Positions 44,908 through 53,139 of a DNA stretch of 64,000 nt are shown here, piece by piece. The position numbers and the translations under genes were made by a program. The DNA is from Brachybacterium epidermidis (lineage in GTDB: Bacteria; Actinomycetota; Actinomycetes; Actinomycetales; Dermabacteraceae), in assembly GCF_015209585.1 (NCBI RefSeq), contig NZ_JADEYR010000002.1:124001-188000 (forward strand). The letters are read 5' to 3'. The notes below the pieces were generated by a model. The model had not been told where the DNA came from. It saw only the letters and a program-made list of their open reading frames with translations, and did no database searches. Within the stretch, counting starts at the first letter, position 1, and every line of letters begins with the position of its first letter.

Positions 44908-47151
44908 ATGAGCACGCATCACGAGGGGCACGGACGACAGGGTTCCCACGTCGCTCTCGGCGGCGAGGGCGGCGATCGGGGCACGCACCAGCACGAGGGC
45001 CGCGGGGGCCACGACGGCCATGACGCGCACGCCGGGCGCGACATGGAAGCCGGGCATCACGGGAGCGGGGCTCACCACGATCACGGCGGCCACGACACGC
45101 ACGCCGGTCACGACGCGCACGCCGGTCACGACATGCACGCCGGGCACCACGGGCACGGGGGACATGGCGGGCACGGCGATCACGTCGCGCAGTTCCGTCG
45201 GATGTTCTGGATCATGCTGGTGCTCGCGGTGCCGGTCGTCGGCCTCTCGCCGATGTTCGCGCACCTGATCGGCTACACGATCCCTGACGTGCCGGGTCTC
45301 GGCTGGATCGCACCGATCCTCGGCACCGTCATGTACGCGTGGGGCGGGAAGCCGTTCCTCAGCGGCGGGCTCTCCGAGCTCCGCTCCCGCGCACCGGGGA
45401 TGATGCTGCTGATCAGCCTCGGCATCACCGTCGCGTTCCTGTCCTCCTGGGGCGCGACCCTGGGCCTGCTCCACCACGAGCTCGAGTTCTGGTGGGAGCT
45501 CGCGCTGCTGATCGTGATCATGCTGCTCGGCCACTGGATCGAGATGCGCTCACTCGCGCAGACCTCCTCCGCGCTGGACTCCCTCGCGGCGCTGCTGCCC
45601 GATGAGGCCGAGCGCATCGAGGGGGACGAGATCGTCACCGTCGCCCCCTCCGACCTGCGCGAGGGCGATGTCGTGCTGGTCCGCCCCGGCGCCTCGATCC
45701 CGGCCGACGGCACCATCGTCGAGGGCCGCGCCGACGTCGACGAGTCGATGATCACCGGCGAGTCCCGGGCCGTCCCGCGCACGACGGGAGACCGCGTGGT
45801 CGCCGGCACCGTCGCCACCGACTCGAACCTGCGCATCAAGGTCACCGCGACGGGAGAGGGCACCGCGCTCGCCGGGATACAGCGCCTGGTCTCCGAGGCG
45901 CAGTCCTCCTCCTCCCGCGCCCAGCGCATCGCCGACCGGGCCGCCGCCTGGCTGTTCTGGTTCGCGCTCGGCGCCGCCGTCATCACCGCGCTCGTCTGGG
46001 CGCTGCTGGGCATGCCCGACGAGGCCGTCATCCGCACCGTCACTGTGCTGGTCATCGCCTGCCCCCACGCGCTGGGCCTGGCGATCCCGCTGGTGGTCTC
46101 GCTCGCGACCGAGCGCGCCGCCCGCGCCGGCGTGCTCGTCACCGACCGGCTCGCCCTCGAGGGCATGCGCACCGTGGACACCGTGCTGTTCGACAAGACC
46201 GGCACCCTCACCCGCGGCGAGCCCGAGCTCTCCGAGATCGCCGTCGCCCCCGGCAGCGGGCTCGACGAGCAGAACCTGCTGGGCCTGGCGGCCGCGGCCG
46301 AGTCCGAGAGCGAGCACCCGCTCGCCGGCGCGATCCGTGAACGGGCCGCGGCCGACGGGGTCGCGGTCCCCGCCGCCTCCGAGGTCGCCTCCGCCCCCGC
46401 GCTCGGCGTGAGCGCGCAGGTCGACGGGCACGAGATCCGCGTCGGCGGGCCGCGCCTGCTCGAGGAGACCGGCGCCGCGGAGCTCGAGGAAGCCCCCGCT
46501 TGGCGCGAGGAGGGCGCGATCGTGCTGCACGTGCTGCAGGGCGGCGAGGCCGTCGGCGCCCTCAAGCTCGTCGACGCGGTGCGCCGGGAGTCCCGAGAGG
46601 CGATCGACGCGCTCCACGCCCGCGACATCCAGGTCGTCATGATCACCGGCGATGCGCAGAACGTCGCCGAGCACGTCGGCGCCGAGCTCGGCATCGACCG
46701 GATCTTCGCCGGGGTGCGTCCCGAGGACAAAGCGAGCCGCGTCGCCGCGCTGCAGGACGAGGGCCGCAAGGTCGCGATGGTCGGCGACGGCGTCAACGAC
46801 GCCCCCGCCCTCGCCCGGGCCGACGTCGGCCTCGCGATCGGTGCCGGCACCGACGTCGCGATCGGCTCGGCCGGGGTGGTGCTCGCCTCCTCGGACCCGC
46901 GCGCGGTGCTGTCGGTGATCGAGCTGTCGGGCGCCGCCTACCGCAAGATGCGGCAGAACCTCTGGTGGGCGGCCGGGTACAACCTGCTGTCGGTCCCGCT
47001 CGCCGCCGGTGTGCTTGCCCCGATCGGGTTCGTCATGCCGATGAGCGTCGGCGCGCTGCTGATGAGCGCCTCGACCGTCGTGGTGGCGCTGAACGCGCAG
47101 CTGCTGCGCCGTCTGGACCTGCGTCCCGAGGCGGTCGCCGCCCGGCGCTGA
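44908..47151 (+). CDS. CopB-type P1B copper/silver-exporting ATPase
   Basis: Metal-pumping P-type ATPase in the cytoplasmic membrane, 747 residues from the ATG just after the operator. The N-terminus (about 1-95) is extremely His-rich, with HAGHD-type repeats instead of CXXC domains. Motifs in order: actuator TGES, transmembrane CPHALGLAIPL (Cys about 385; CPH marks the CopB subgroup), phosphorylation site FDKTGTLTRGE (Asp about 429), SEHPLAG, MITGDAQNVAEH and MVGDGVNDAPAL. An in-frame ATG 69 nt upstream would include the operator and is less likely. Valine codon use (9 GTC to 2 GTG in 45661-45900) differs from neighbouring larA. Faces cueP tail to tail. Confidence 0.94.
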   Translation: MSTHHEGHGRQGSHVALGGEGGDRGTHQHEGRGGHDGHDAHAGRDMEAGHHGSGAHHDHGGHDTHAGHDAHAGHDMHAGHHGHGGHGGHGDHVAQFRRMFWIMLVLAVPVVGLSPMFAHLIGYTIPDVPGLGWIAPILGTVMYAWGGKPFLSGGLSELRSRAPGMMLLISLGITVAFLSSWGATLGLLHHELEFWWELALLIVIMLLGHWIEMRSLAQTSSALDSLAALLPDEAERIEGDEIVTVAPSDLREGDVVLVRPGASIPADGTIVEGRADVDESMITGESRAVPRTTGDRVVAGTVATDSNLRIKVTATGEGTALAGIQRLVSEAQSSSSRAQRIADRAAAWLFWFALGAAVITALVWALLGMPDEAVIRTVTVLVIACPHALGLAIPLVVSLATERAARAGVLVTDRLALEGMRTVDTVLFDKTGTLTRGEPELSEIAVAPGSGLDEQNLLGLAAAAESESEHPLAGAIRERAAADGVAVPAASEVASAPALGVSAQVDGHEIRVGGPRLLEETGAAELEEAPAWREEGAIVLHVLQGGEAVGALKLVDAVRRESREAIDALHARDIQVVMITGDAQNVAEHVGAELGIDRIFAGVRPEDKASRVAALQDEGRKVAMVGDGVNDAPALARADVGLAIGAGTDVAIGSAGVVLASSDPRAVLSVIELSGAAYRKMRQNLWWAAGYNLLSVPLAAGVLAPIGFVMPMSVGALLMSASTVVVALNAQLLRRLDLRPEAVAARR

Positions 47152-47164
47152 GGCCCTGCCTTGC

Positions 47165-47737
47165 TCAGGCCCCCAGCTGCATCGTGGTGATGCAGGTGGG
47201 GGCCTCGGCGTCGGTGCGCAGCGTCGTCGTGGCCTCGCCTGCCGCTCCGGCGAGGGTGAGCGTGAGCTCCGTTTCCCGGGGCAGCCACAGGCCCAGGAAG
47301 CCGTTCGGTGCGGTGGTGCGTTCCTCGTCGATCAGCACCGTCCCGGAGGCGTCCTCGCCCCGCACCGCGAGCTCCTCCTCCGCCAGCTCGCCGAGGCACG
47401 TGGTGAGGCTGTGGAGGAAGCACTCATGGGTGCTGGACACGAACGGCGCGACCGAGACGTAGAGCTCCTCCGCGGGCAGCTCGAGGGTCGCCTACCGCCC
47501 TGCGGTGTCGGAGAGAGTGAGCACGTCGGTGCCAACGGAGGCGAGCAGTTCCGAGGGCCGCTCGTCGAGCGGCAGCGCTTCGAGCGCGTCGATCACCTCG
47601 CGGGCCGTGCCGGCGGGCAGGTCGTGGGCGGAGAGCAGTTCCTCCGCGGCCGACGGGCCGGCGGAGCAGCCGGCGAGCGCCAGCGGGGTCGCGGCGAGGG
47701 CGGCGAGCAGGGTCCGACGCGGCAGGGCGAGAGTCAT
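47165..47737 (-). pseudogene. cueP: CueP-family copper-binding lipoprotein, interrupted by an in-frame TAG
   Basis: CueP is a periplasmic or cell-surface copper-binding protein in Salmonella and many actinobacteria. The frame from ATG 47737 has a lipobox (LAALAATPLALAGCS) and EELLSAHDLPAGTAREVIDA then DERPSELLASV. It then meets TAG at 47494-47492 (codon 82). It continues in the same frame with ATLELPAEELYVSVAPF, THECFLHSLTTCLGEL and PTCITTMQL, ending at 47165. The whole is 190 residues, the normal size. The conserved cysteines all lie after the TAG, so the short product could not bind copper as CueP does. A CAG-to-TAG change would explain it. A CsoR-type operator lies upstream. Confidence 0.9.
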
Positions 47738-47776
47738 CGGAGGATCCTTCGGGACGACGGCGAGGACGCCCCGACC

Positions 47777-47793
47777 ATACCCGGGCAGGGTAT
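47777..47793. promoter_or_regulatory. CsoR-type copper operator upstream of cueP
   Basis: ATACCCGGGCAGGGTAT has perfect 6-bp half-sites (ATACCC/GGGTAT) around a 5-bp centre, 39 bp before the cueP ATG. Together with the site before the ATPase gene it points to joint copper control. Confidence 0.7.
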
Positions 47794-48043
47794 GCGCGAG
47801 CTGGGACCGCGGTCCCGCGGCCCCACCCGTCGACGCGAGTCCGCGCCTCGGCCAGCCAGGCCACGCCGATTGCTCGGCCGTCCGGGCACCGCCGATGCGG
47901 TGAGGTGAGGGCGTGGAGCACCAAGGGGTGGGCTGCGAGGGTCGCGAGCTCCGACGCCTCGGGCGGCCGCGGCGGCAGCTCGGAGACGGACATGGGCCGG
48001 GCCGTCCTTGTTCCCGGCCAGGCCACGGCGCATAGTGGGAGCC
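47794..48043. other. Gap between cueP and larA with a possible gene remnant
   Basis: No intact gene. On the minus strand an open stretch from ATG 47993 (MSVSELPPRPPEASELATLA, then HPLVLHALTSPHRRC) looks more protein-like than a shadow frame. It runs into the cueP operator region without a recognisable end and has no good ribosome binding site. It might be the N-terminal remnant of a gene broken by arrival of the copper genes. No function is assigned. Confidence 0.3.
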
Positions 48044-49384
48044 ATGAGCGAGACGACGGCGACCCAGCAGCCCGCGATCCACCCGATCCCCGAGGGCCTG
48101 GCCGAACGCGCCGCCCTCCTCGGAGGCCCGGGCGGCATCCTCGCCCAGGAGCAGATCGACGAGTTCGTTGCCCAGCAGCTGGCCGGCCAGGACCTCGACG
48201 GCAAGAGCGTGTGCCTGATCATCCCCGACGGCACCCGCGCCGTGCCCCTGCCGCGGGTGTTGAAGCCGATCCACGCTGCGCTCGCCGGCCGCGCCGCCTC
48301 CGTCACGGTGCTGATCGCCCTGGGCACCCACGCCGCCATGGCACCAGAGGCCATCGCCCGCCTGGTCGGCGCCCCTGATGCCGACGGCATCGCGGCCGCC
48401 TACCCCGGTTGGAAGATCGTCAACCACGCCTGGGACGACCCCGAGCAGATCGCGGACCTGGGCGAGATCCCCGCTGAGCGGATCAGCGAGCTCACCGCCG
48501 GACTGCTGGCCGACACCCCCATGCGGGTGCAGATCAACCGGCTGTGCGTCGAGTCCGACGTGGACCTGATCGTGGGCCCCGTGTTCCCGCATGAGGTGGT
48601 GGGATTCTCCGGCGGCAACAAGTACTTCTTTCCCGGCTGCTCCGTGCACGACGTGATCGACGTGTCCCACTGGGTGGGGGCCCTGATCACCGCCAGCCGC
48701 ATCATCGGCACCCTGGGCATCACCCCCGTGCGCCAGCTGATCGACGCCGCCAGCGACCTGGTGGAGACCGACAAGCTCTGCTTCACCATGGACGTGATCT
48801 CCGGCGGCAAGGACCTCAACGCCCTCGCCTTCGGCGACCCCCAGGCGGCGTGGGCCGCGATCGCGAGGATCTCCGCGCTCACCCACATCACCTACGTGGA
48901 GAAGCCGTTCAAGCGCATCGTGGCGCTGGTGCCGGAGATGTACGAGGACATCTGGACCGGCGCCAAGGGCTTCTACAAGTCCGAGCCGGTGTGCGCCGAC
49001 GGCGGCGAGGTGATCATCTATGCCCCCCACATCACCGAGGTGGCCGCGATGCACCCCGGGCTGCGCGACATCGGGTACCACAACATCGAGTACTTCACCA
49101 AGCAGTGGGACCGCTTCAAGGACCACCCCTGGGGCGAGCTCGCGCACTCCACGCACGTCACGGGCCTGGGCACCTACGACCCGGAGACGGGGGTGGAGCA
49201 GCAGCGCGTGCGGCGCTCCTTCGCCACCTCCATCCCCCAGGAGGTGTGCGAGGCGTACAACGTCACCTACGTGGACCCCGCGAGCCTGGACATCGATGCC
49301 CTGCGCGAGGACCCCGACACCCTGGTGATCGACCACGCCGGCGAGGTGCTGTTCCGCCTTGCCTCGGAGCGCGAGGGGGTCTGA
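48044..49384 (+). CDS. larA: LarA-family nickel-pincer racemase/epimerase
   Basis: A 446-residue enzyme of the lactate racemase superfamily, which moves a hydride at C2 of 2-hydroxy acids with a Ni-pincer cofactor bound to a lysine. IIPDGTRAVPLPRVL and LIALGTHAAM hold the substrate-binding Asp/Arg and the first catalytic His. FPHEVVGFSGGNKYFFPG holds the second His and the cofactor lysine. The following HWVGALITASRIIG and TPVRQLIDAA segments differ from true LarA and point to one of the homologue subfamilies. The start follows GGGAG. With a hexuronate cluster nearby, a sugar-acid 2-epimerase is plausible (inference). Confidence 0.85.
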   Translation: MSETTATQQPAIHPIPEGLAERAALLGGPGGILAQEQIDEFVAQQLAGQDLDGKSVCLIIPDGTRAVPLPRVLKPIHAALAGRAASVTVLIALGTHAAMAPEAIARLVGAPDADGIAAAYPGWKIVNHAWDDPEQIADLGEIPAERISELTAGLLADTPMRVQINRLCVESDVDLIVGPVFPHEVVGFSGGNKYFFPGCSVHDVIDVSHWVGALITASRIIGTLGITPVRQLIDAASDLVETDKLCFTMDVISGGKDLNALAFGDPQAAWAAIARISALTHITYVEKPFKRIVALVPEMYEDIWTGAKGFYKSEPVCADGGEVIIYAPHITEVAAMHPGLRDIGYHNIEYFTKQWDRFKDHPWGELAHSTHVTGLGTYDPETGVEQQRVRRSFATSIPQEVCEAYNVTYVDPASLDIDALREDPDTLVIDHAGEVLFRLASEREGV

Positions 49385-49427
49385 GCCGGGGGGTCTGAGC
49401 CGGAGGGAGCTGAGCTCGACCCGCGGG

Positions 49428-50477
49428 TCAGACGTCCCGCAGCGGGTTGTCCCGGTCCAGCTCGGCACCGGGACGGTCCGGGAACCCGCGCGGGGAGTCG
49501 TAGACGGCCTTGAGCGCCTGCAGCGCGGGCAGCGCCTCGGCTGGTGAGATCCAGAAGGGCTCACCGCTGCCGTGGCCGGCATAGAAGTCGCTGATCAAGG
49601 CCGTATGGGAGGCACCCCAGTAGGAGCGGGCCCCTGCCGGGGCCGCGCGCTCGACGACCACCCGCGGCTCCCCGTCGGCGGGCAGCACCGTGAGCTCCCG
49701 TGCGATCTGCAGGGTTCCGCGCTCGCAGACGATGTCGATCCGGACGGGCAGGTTCGTGGGCGCCCCATTGGTGGCCAGCAGGACGCTGTGCGTGCCGGAC
49801 GGATGGGTGAGGGTGGCCGTCGCGGTGTCCTCCACCTCGATGGTGCCGCCCAGCACGTCGGTGGAGGCGCAGCCGGCGACGGCGGAGACCCCGCCCAGCA
49901 GCCATTGGAGCAGGTCCAGGGTGTGGATGGCCTGGTTGATCAGCAGTCCGCCGCCGCTGCCCGCCCAGGTGCCGCGCCAGGGCCTGGCCCGGTAGTAGTC
50001 GGGGGTGCGGTGCCAGGCGACCGTCGCGGCGGCCCCCGTCGGCGCCCCCAGCTCACCGGTGGTCAGCACCCGGTGGGCCTCCTGGACCGTGGTGTTGTAC
50101 CGGTTCTGGAAGCAGACCCCGATGCGCGGCGCCCCGGGAGCGGCGGCGGCATCGACGATGCGCCCGGCGTCCTCCAGCGTGGAGGCCAGCGGCTTCTCCG
50201 TGAGCACCTCGACCCCGGCGGCCAGGGCTTCGATGGCGAGGTCGGCATGCTGGTCGTGAGGGGTGCACAGGTGGACGACGTCCGGCGAGAACCGCTCGAG
50301 GGTCTCGGTGAGGGTGGCGGTGCCGGGCACCCCGGCATCCTGGGCCGCCTGAGCGCGGCGTCCCGGGTCCGTGTCGCACACCGCCACCAGCTCCGCACCG
50401 GGCAGCTGGGCGATCGCGTCGATGTGGAGAGGGGAGATGTCGCCGCAGCCGATCACGGCAGTCCTGAGGGTCCGCAT
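49428..50477 (-). CDS. Gfo/Idh/MocA family oxidoreductase
   Basis: A 349-residue NAD(P)-dependent dehydrogenase with TLRTAVIGCGDISPLHIDAI, the EKP motif (VLTEKPLASTLEDAG, about residue 93) and GSGGGLLINQAIHTLDLLQW, which carries the catalytic-site His. TCGACGAGGAGAACAG precedes the ATG. It is inserted between larA and larE on the opposite strand. That position suggests it may act on the same class of sugar or sugar-acid substrates, but nothing in the sequence sets its specificity. Confidence 0.9.
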   Translation of the reverse strand: MRTLRTAVIGCGDISPLHIDAIAQLPGAELVAVCDTDPGRRAQAAQDAGVPGTATLTETLERFSPDVVHLCTPHDQHADLAIEALAAGVEVLTEKPLASTLEDAGRIVDAAAAPGAPRIGVCFQNRYNTTVQEAHRVLTTGELGAPTGAAATVAWHRTPDYYRARPWRGTWAGSGGGLLINQAIHTLDLLQWLLGGVSAVAGCASTDVLGGTIEVEDTATATLTHPSGTHSVLLATNGAPTNLPVRIDIVCERGTLQIARELTVLPADGEPRVVVERAAPAGARSYWGASHTALISDFYAGHGSGEPFWISPAEALPALQALKAVYDSPRGFPDRPGAELDRDNPLRDV

Positions 50478-50669
50478 CTGTTCTCCTCGTCGAGCGGGAC
50501 GGGACCCACCAGGATCCGGTGCGGGGACGCCGCCAGGCTACCGATTGCCGTGCCTTGTCGCCGGGCCCGCGGCAGCACATGGCCGCCCCGGGCCGGCGGT
50601 CATCCAGGTGGGTAGGCTGAACCGCGCCCGTCCCTGCGGGACCCGAGCGAGACCGAGCGAAGGAGTCCC

Positions 50670-51542
50670 ATGACCGCGTCCATGACCCCCACACAGCTGG
50701 CCGGTGAGGACCTCGCCGCCGCCGACCGGGTGGCCACGATCGTCGAGGGCGCTGCACCCCTCGGCGTCGCCTACTCCGGGGGCGTGGACTCCGCGACCCT
50801 GCTGGCCCTGGCCGTGCGCGCACTCGGCGCCGAGAACGTGGTGGCACTGCTCGGCATCTCCCCGTCCCTGGCCGCCGCCGAGCGCCGCGGCGCCCACGAG
50901 ACCGCCGCGGTGATCGGCGTGCGCGTCGTGGAGGTCGAGACCCACGAGGGGGAGAAGGCCGGCTACATCGCCAACGACGTGGACCGCTGCTACTTCTGCA
51001 AGGACGAGCTGTTCTCCCGCATCGACGACGCCCTGGTCAGCGAGCTGGGCCTGGCAGCGGTCGCCTATGGCGAGAACGCCGACGACGCCCTGCGCCCGGA
51101 CCGGCCCGGTGCACGCGCCGCCACCGAGCACCGCGTGCTGCGCCCCCTGGCCGAGGCCGGCTTGGACAAGTCCCGGGTGAGATCCGTGGCCCGCGCCCTC
51201 GCTCTGCCGTGCGCCGACAAGCCGGCCGCGCCCTGCCTGGCCTCCCGGATCCCCCACGGGCAGCAGGTCACCCCTGAGAAGCTGCGCCAGGTGGAGACCG
51301 TCGAGGAGGCGCTGCGCGACCTCGGCTTCGCCGATTCCCGGGTGCGGCACCACGGCGACGTGGCCCGCATCGAGCTGCCTTCGGACGCTCTGGTCCGCTC
51401 CGTCGAGCCGGAGGTGCGCACCGCCATCCACCGCGCCGCCACCGGTGCCGGGTTCCGCTTCGCCGCCGTGGACCTGAAGGGCATGCAGTCCGGCGCGTTC
51501 ACCCTCACCCTGCTGGACCAGCGAGGAGTCCCCCGTGCCTGA
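50670..51542 (+). CDS. larE: Sulfur-sacrificing pyridinium thiolase LarE
   Basis: ATP-dependent enzyme that donates sulfur to the nickel-pincer cofactor precursor. The PP-loop is VAYSGGVDSATLLALA (about residues 30-45). DRCYFCKDELFSRI and AAPCLASRIPHGQQVT follow. The Cys of the last motif corresponds to the sacrificed cysteine of L. plantarum LarE, while RCYFC also fits forms that hold an iron-sulfur cluster. Length 290 residues. AAGGAG precedes the ATG. The stop overlaps the larB start by 8 bp, so both are translated together. Confidence 0.94.
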   Translation: MTASMTPTQLAGEDLAAADRVATIVEGAAPLGVAYSGGVDSATLLALAVRALGAENVVALLGISPSLAAAERRGAHETAAVIGVRVVEVETHEGEKAGYIANDVDRCYFCKDELFSRIDDALVSELGLAAVAYGENADDALRPDRPGARAATEHRVLRPLAEAGLDKSRVRSVARALALPCADKPAAPCLASRIPHGQQVTPEKLRQVETVEEALRDLGFADSRVRHHGDVARIELPSDALVRSVEPEVRTAIHRAATGAGFRFAAVDLKGMQSGAFTLTLLDQRGVPRA

Positions 51543-52314
51543 GCGCGCTGAGCACGCAGGGCAGGTCGGCGGGCGGGCCGACGGGCAGGCCGACGGGCGG
51601 ATCGACGGGGTCGCCGAGCTGGACCTGGGCCGCGGTGCCCGCCGCGGGGCCCCGGAGGCCGTGCTGTGCGACGCCAAGAGCCTCGCTCACCTCACCGCGA
51701 TCGCCGCAGAGTACGCCCGCATCGCCCGCGAGCAGCCCGAGCTCGCCACCGATCTCGGCCCCGTGCTGTTCACCCGCGCGGACGAGGAGCGGGCGCGGGC
51801 CGTGCTCGCAGCGCTGCCCGATGCCCACTGGGAGCCGGAGGCCCGGATGGTGGCGTGGCCCGCCGAGCCGCCCCCGCCCACCGGAGGACTGGTGATCGTG
51901 GCCTGCGCAGGCACCAGCGACCTGCCCGCGGCCCGGGAGGCCGAGCTCACCGCCCGTCACCTGGGGCGCCCCACCCGCCTGATCGCCGACATCGGCATCG
52001 CCGGCCTGCACCGCCTCCAGGCCCGCCTGCCCGAGCTGCGCGAGGCCGCCTGCGTGGTGGTCGCCGCCGGCATGGACGGGGCCCTGCCCACCGTGGTGGC
52101 CGGTCAGATCAGCGCGCCCGTGGTCGCTCTGCCCACCTCCGTCGGCTACGGCGTGGCAGGCGGTGGCGTGACCGCCGCCCTGACCATGCTGTCGGCCTGC
52201 GCGCCCGGCATCGGCGTGGTCAACATCGACAACGGCTACGGCGCCGGGCACCTCGCCGCCCAGATCGCCCGCTGGGCGCCAGCAGATGTGCCCAGCGACA
52301 CCACCGACCGCTGA
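51535..52314 (+). CDS. larB: Nickel-pincer cofactor biosynthesis protein LarB
   Basis: PurE-related carboxylase/hydrolase that acts on nicotinic acid adenine dinucleotide in the first step of pincer cofactor synthesis. Landmarks are LDLGRGARRGAPEAVLCDAK, VIVACAGTSDLPAAREAELT, VVAAGMDGALPTVVAGQ and ALPTSVGYGVAGGG. The 259 residues begin with a GTG inside the end of larE. The first 25 residues are a Gly/Ala-rich extension without clear homology. larE-larB with larC and larA elsewhere in the cluster makes a complete cofactor set. Confidence 0.94.
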   Translation: MPERAEHAGQVGGRADGQADGRIDGVAELDLGRGARRGAPEAVLCDAKSLAHLTAIAAEYARIAREQPELATDLGPVLFTRADEERARAVLAALPDAHWEPEARMVAWPAEPPPPTGGLVIVACAGTSDLPAAREAELTARHLGRPTRLIADIGIAGLHRLQARLPELREAACVVVAAGMDGALPTVVAGQISAPVVALPTSVGYGVAGGGVTAALTMLSACAPGIGVVNIDNGYGAGHLAAQIARWAPADVPSDTTDR

Positions 52315-52336
52315 CTTCGCGGGCGCCCGCGCTGGG

Positions 52337-52342
52337 TACGGT
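52337..52342 (+). promoter_or_regulatory. -10 element for a leaderless SMR transcript
   Basis: TACGGT lies exactly 6 nt before the GTG at 52349. No Shine-Dalgarno precedes that GTG. Confidence 0.5.
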
Positions 52343-52348
52343 TCTGCG

Positions 52349-52771
52349 GTGACCCCCGCCCCCGCTCCCGCGCCCGCCGCGCACCGGCCCGCGGGTCGGT
52401 CCGCGGCCCTCACCTGGCTGCTGCTGGCCGCGGCCATCGTGGTGGAGATGGCCGCGACCCTCTCTCTCAAGGGTGCGATCGCCCAGCCGATGCTCTACGT
52501 GGTCGTGGTGGCCGGGTACGCGGGTGCCTTCGGACTGCTGGCGGTGGTGCTGCGGCGCGGCATGGGGCTGGCCGTCGCCTACGGGATCTGGGGAGCGATG
52601 GGCGTGGTGGGCACCGCGATGCTGTCGTCCTGGATCTTCGGCGAGCAGCTGAACGCCATGATGGCCGCCGGGATCGCCCTGGTGGTGGCCGGGGTGCTGG
52701 CCATCGAGGTCGGCGCCCAGCGGGCACGGCGGGCGACTGCGGTGCCGGCGGCAGGGGAGCAGGTGCGATGA
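52349..52771 (+). CDS. SMR-family transporter subunit, first of a pair
   Basis: A 140-residue small multidrug resistance protein with four membrane helices. It begins with a Pro/Ala-rich extension, then WLLLAAAIVVEMAATLSLKG carries the essential Glu of the family, followed by GLAVAYGIWGAMGVVGTAML. A basic C-terminal tail follows the fourth helix. Paired SMR genes of unequal length usually form heterodimers (EbrAB type). Substrates may be cationic compounds or, in some branches, guanidinium; no guanidine riboswitch was seen upstream. The stop overlaps the next start as ATGA. Confidence 0.9.
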   Translation: MTPAPAPAPAAHRPAGRSAALTWLLLAAAIVVEMAATLSLKGAIAQPMLYVVVVAGYAGAFGLLAVVLRRGMGLAVAYGIWGAMGVVGTAMLSSWIFGEQLNAMMAAGIALVVAGVLAIEVGAQRARRATAVPAAGEQVR

Positions 52772-53088
52772 GCTGGGTGTTCATGATCGGCGCGGTGCTG
52801 AGCGAGGTCAGCGCCACCCTCACCCTGAAGTCCGCCGCCACCGGCCGGGCCCGGCTGTACGCCGTGGTGCTGATCGGGTACGTGCTGGCCTTCGTCTTCC
52901 TCACCGGGGCGCTGCGCACCGGCGTGCCGCTCGGCGTCGCCTACGGGGTGTGGACGGCGGCCGGGGTGGCGCTGACCGCGATCTTCTCCCGCTTGATCCA
53001 CCACGAGCCGATGACACCGCTGATGATCGCAGGTATCGGCATGATCGGCGCAGGGGTGCTGCTGATCGAGCTGGGCGCCGGGCACTGA
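52768..53088 (+). CDS. SMR-family transporter subunit, second of a pair
   Basis: A 106-residue SMR protein with the conserved Glu in MIGAVLSEVSATLTLKSA and the family GVAYGVWTAAGVALTAI segment. It has four membrane helices and no tail, so it is the short partner of the preceding protein. The 4-bp overlap implies translational coupling and equal amounts. A LacI-type gene starts 51 bp downstream from its own promoter. Confidence 0.9.
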   Translation: MSWVFMIGAVLSEVSATLTLKSAATGRARLYAVVLIGYVLAFVFLTGALRTGVPLGVAYGVWTAAGVALTAIFSRLIHHEPMTPLMIAGIGMIGAGVLLIELGAGH

Positions 53089-53127
53089 CCGACAGGAAGA
53101 TTGCCGCCGGTTGCCACCTGGGGGGAC

Positions 53128-53133
53128 TAACGT
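53128..53133 (+). promoter_or_regulatory. -10 element for a leaderless lacI-family transcript
   Basis: TAACGT ends exactly 6 nt before the ATG at 53140. Weak TTGCC-type -35 candidates lie further upstream at non-ideal spacing. Confidence 0.5.
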
Positions 53134-53139
53134 GGGCGG

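Noticed and set aside
47492-47494. Pyrrolysine or selenocysteine-type recoding at the cueP TAG
   Set aside because: No pyl genes or stem-loop context are seen, CueP is not known to use recoding, and other genes here end normally at TAG (for example the lipase gene).
52315-52348. Guanidine riboswitch before the SMR pair
   Set aside because: The gap is only 34 nt and the transcript appears leaderless.
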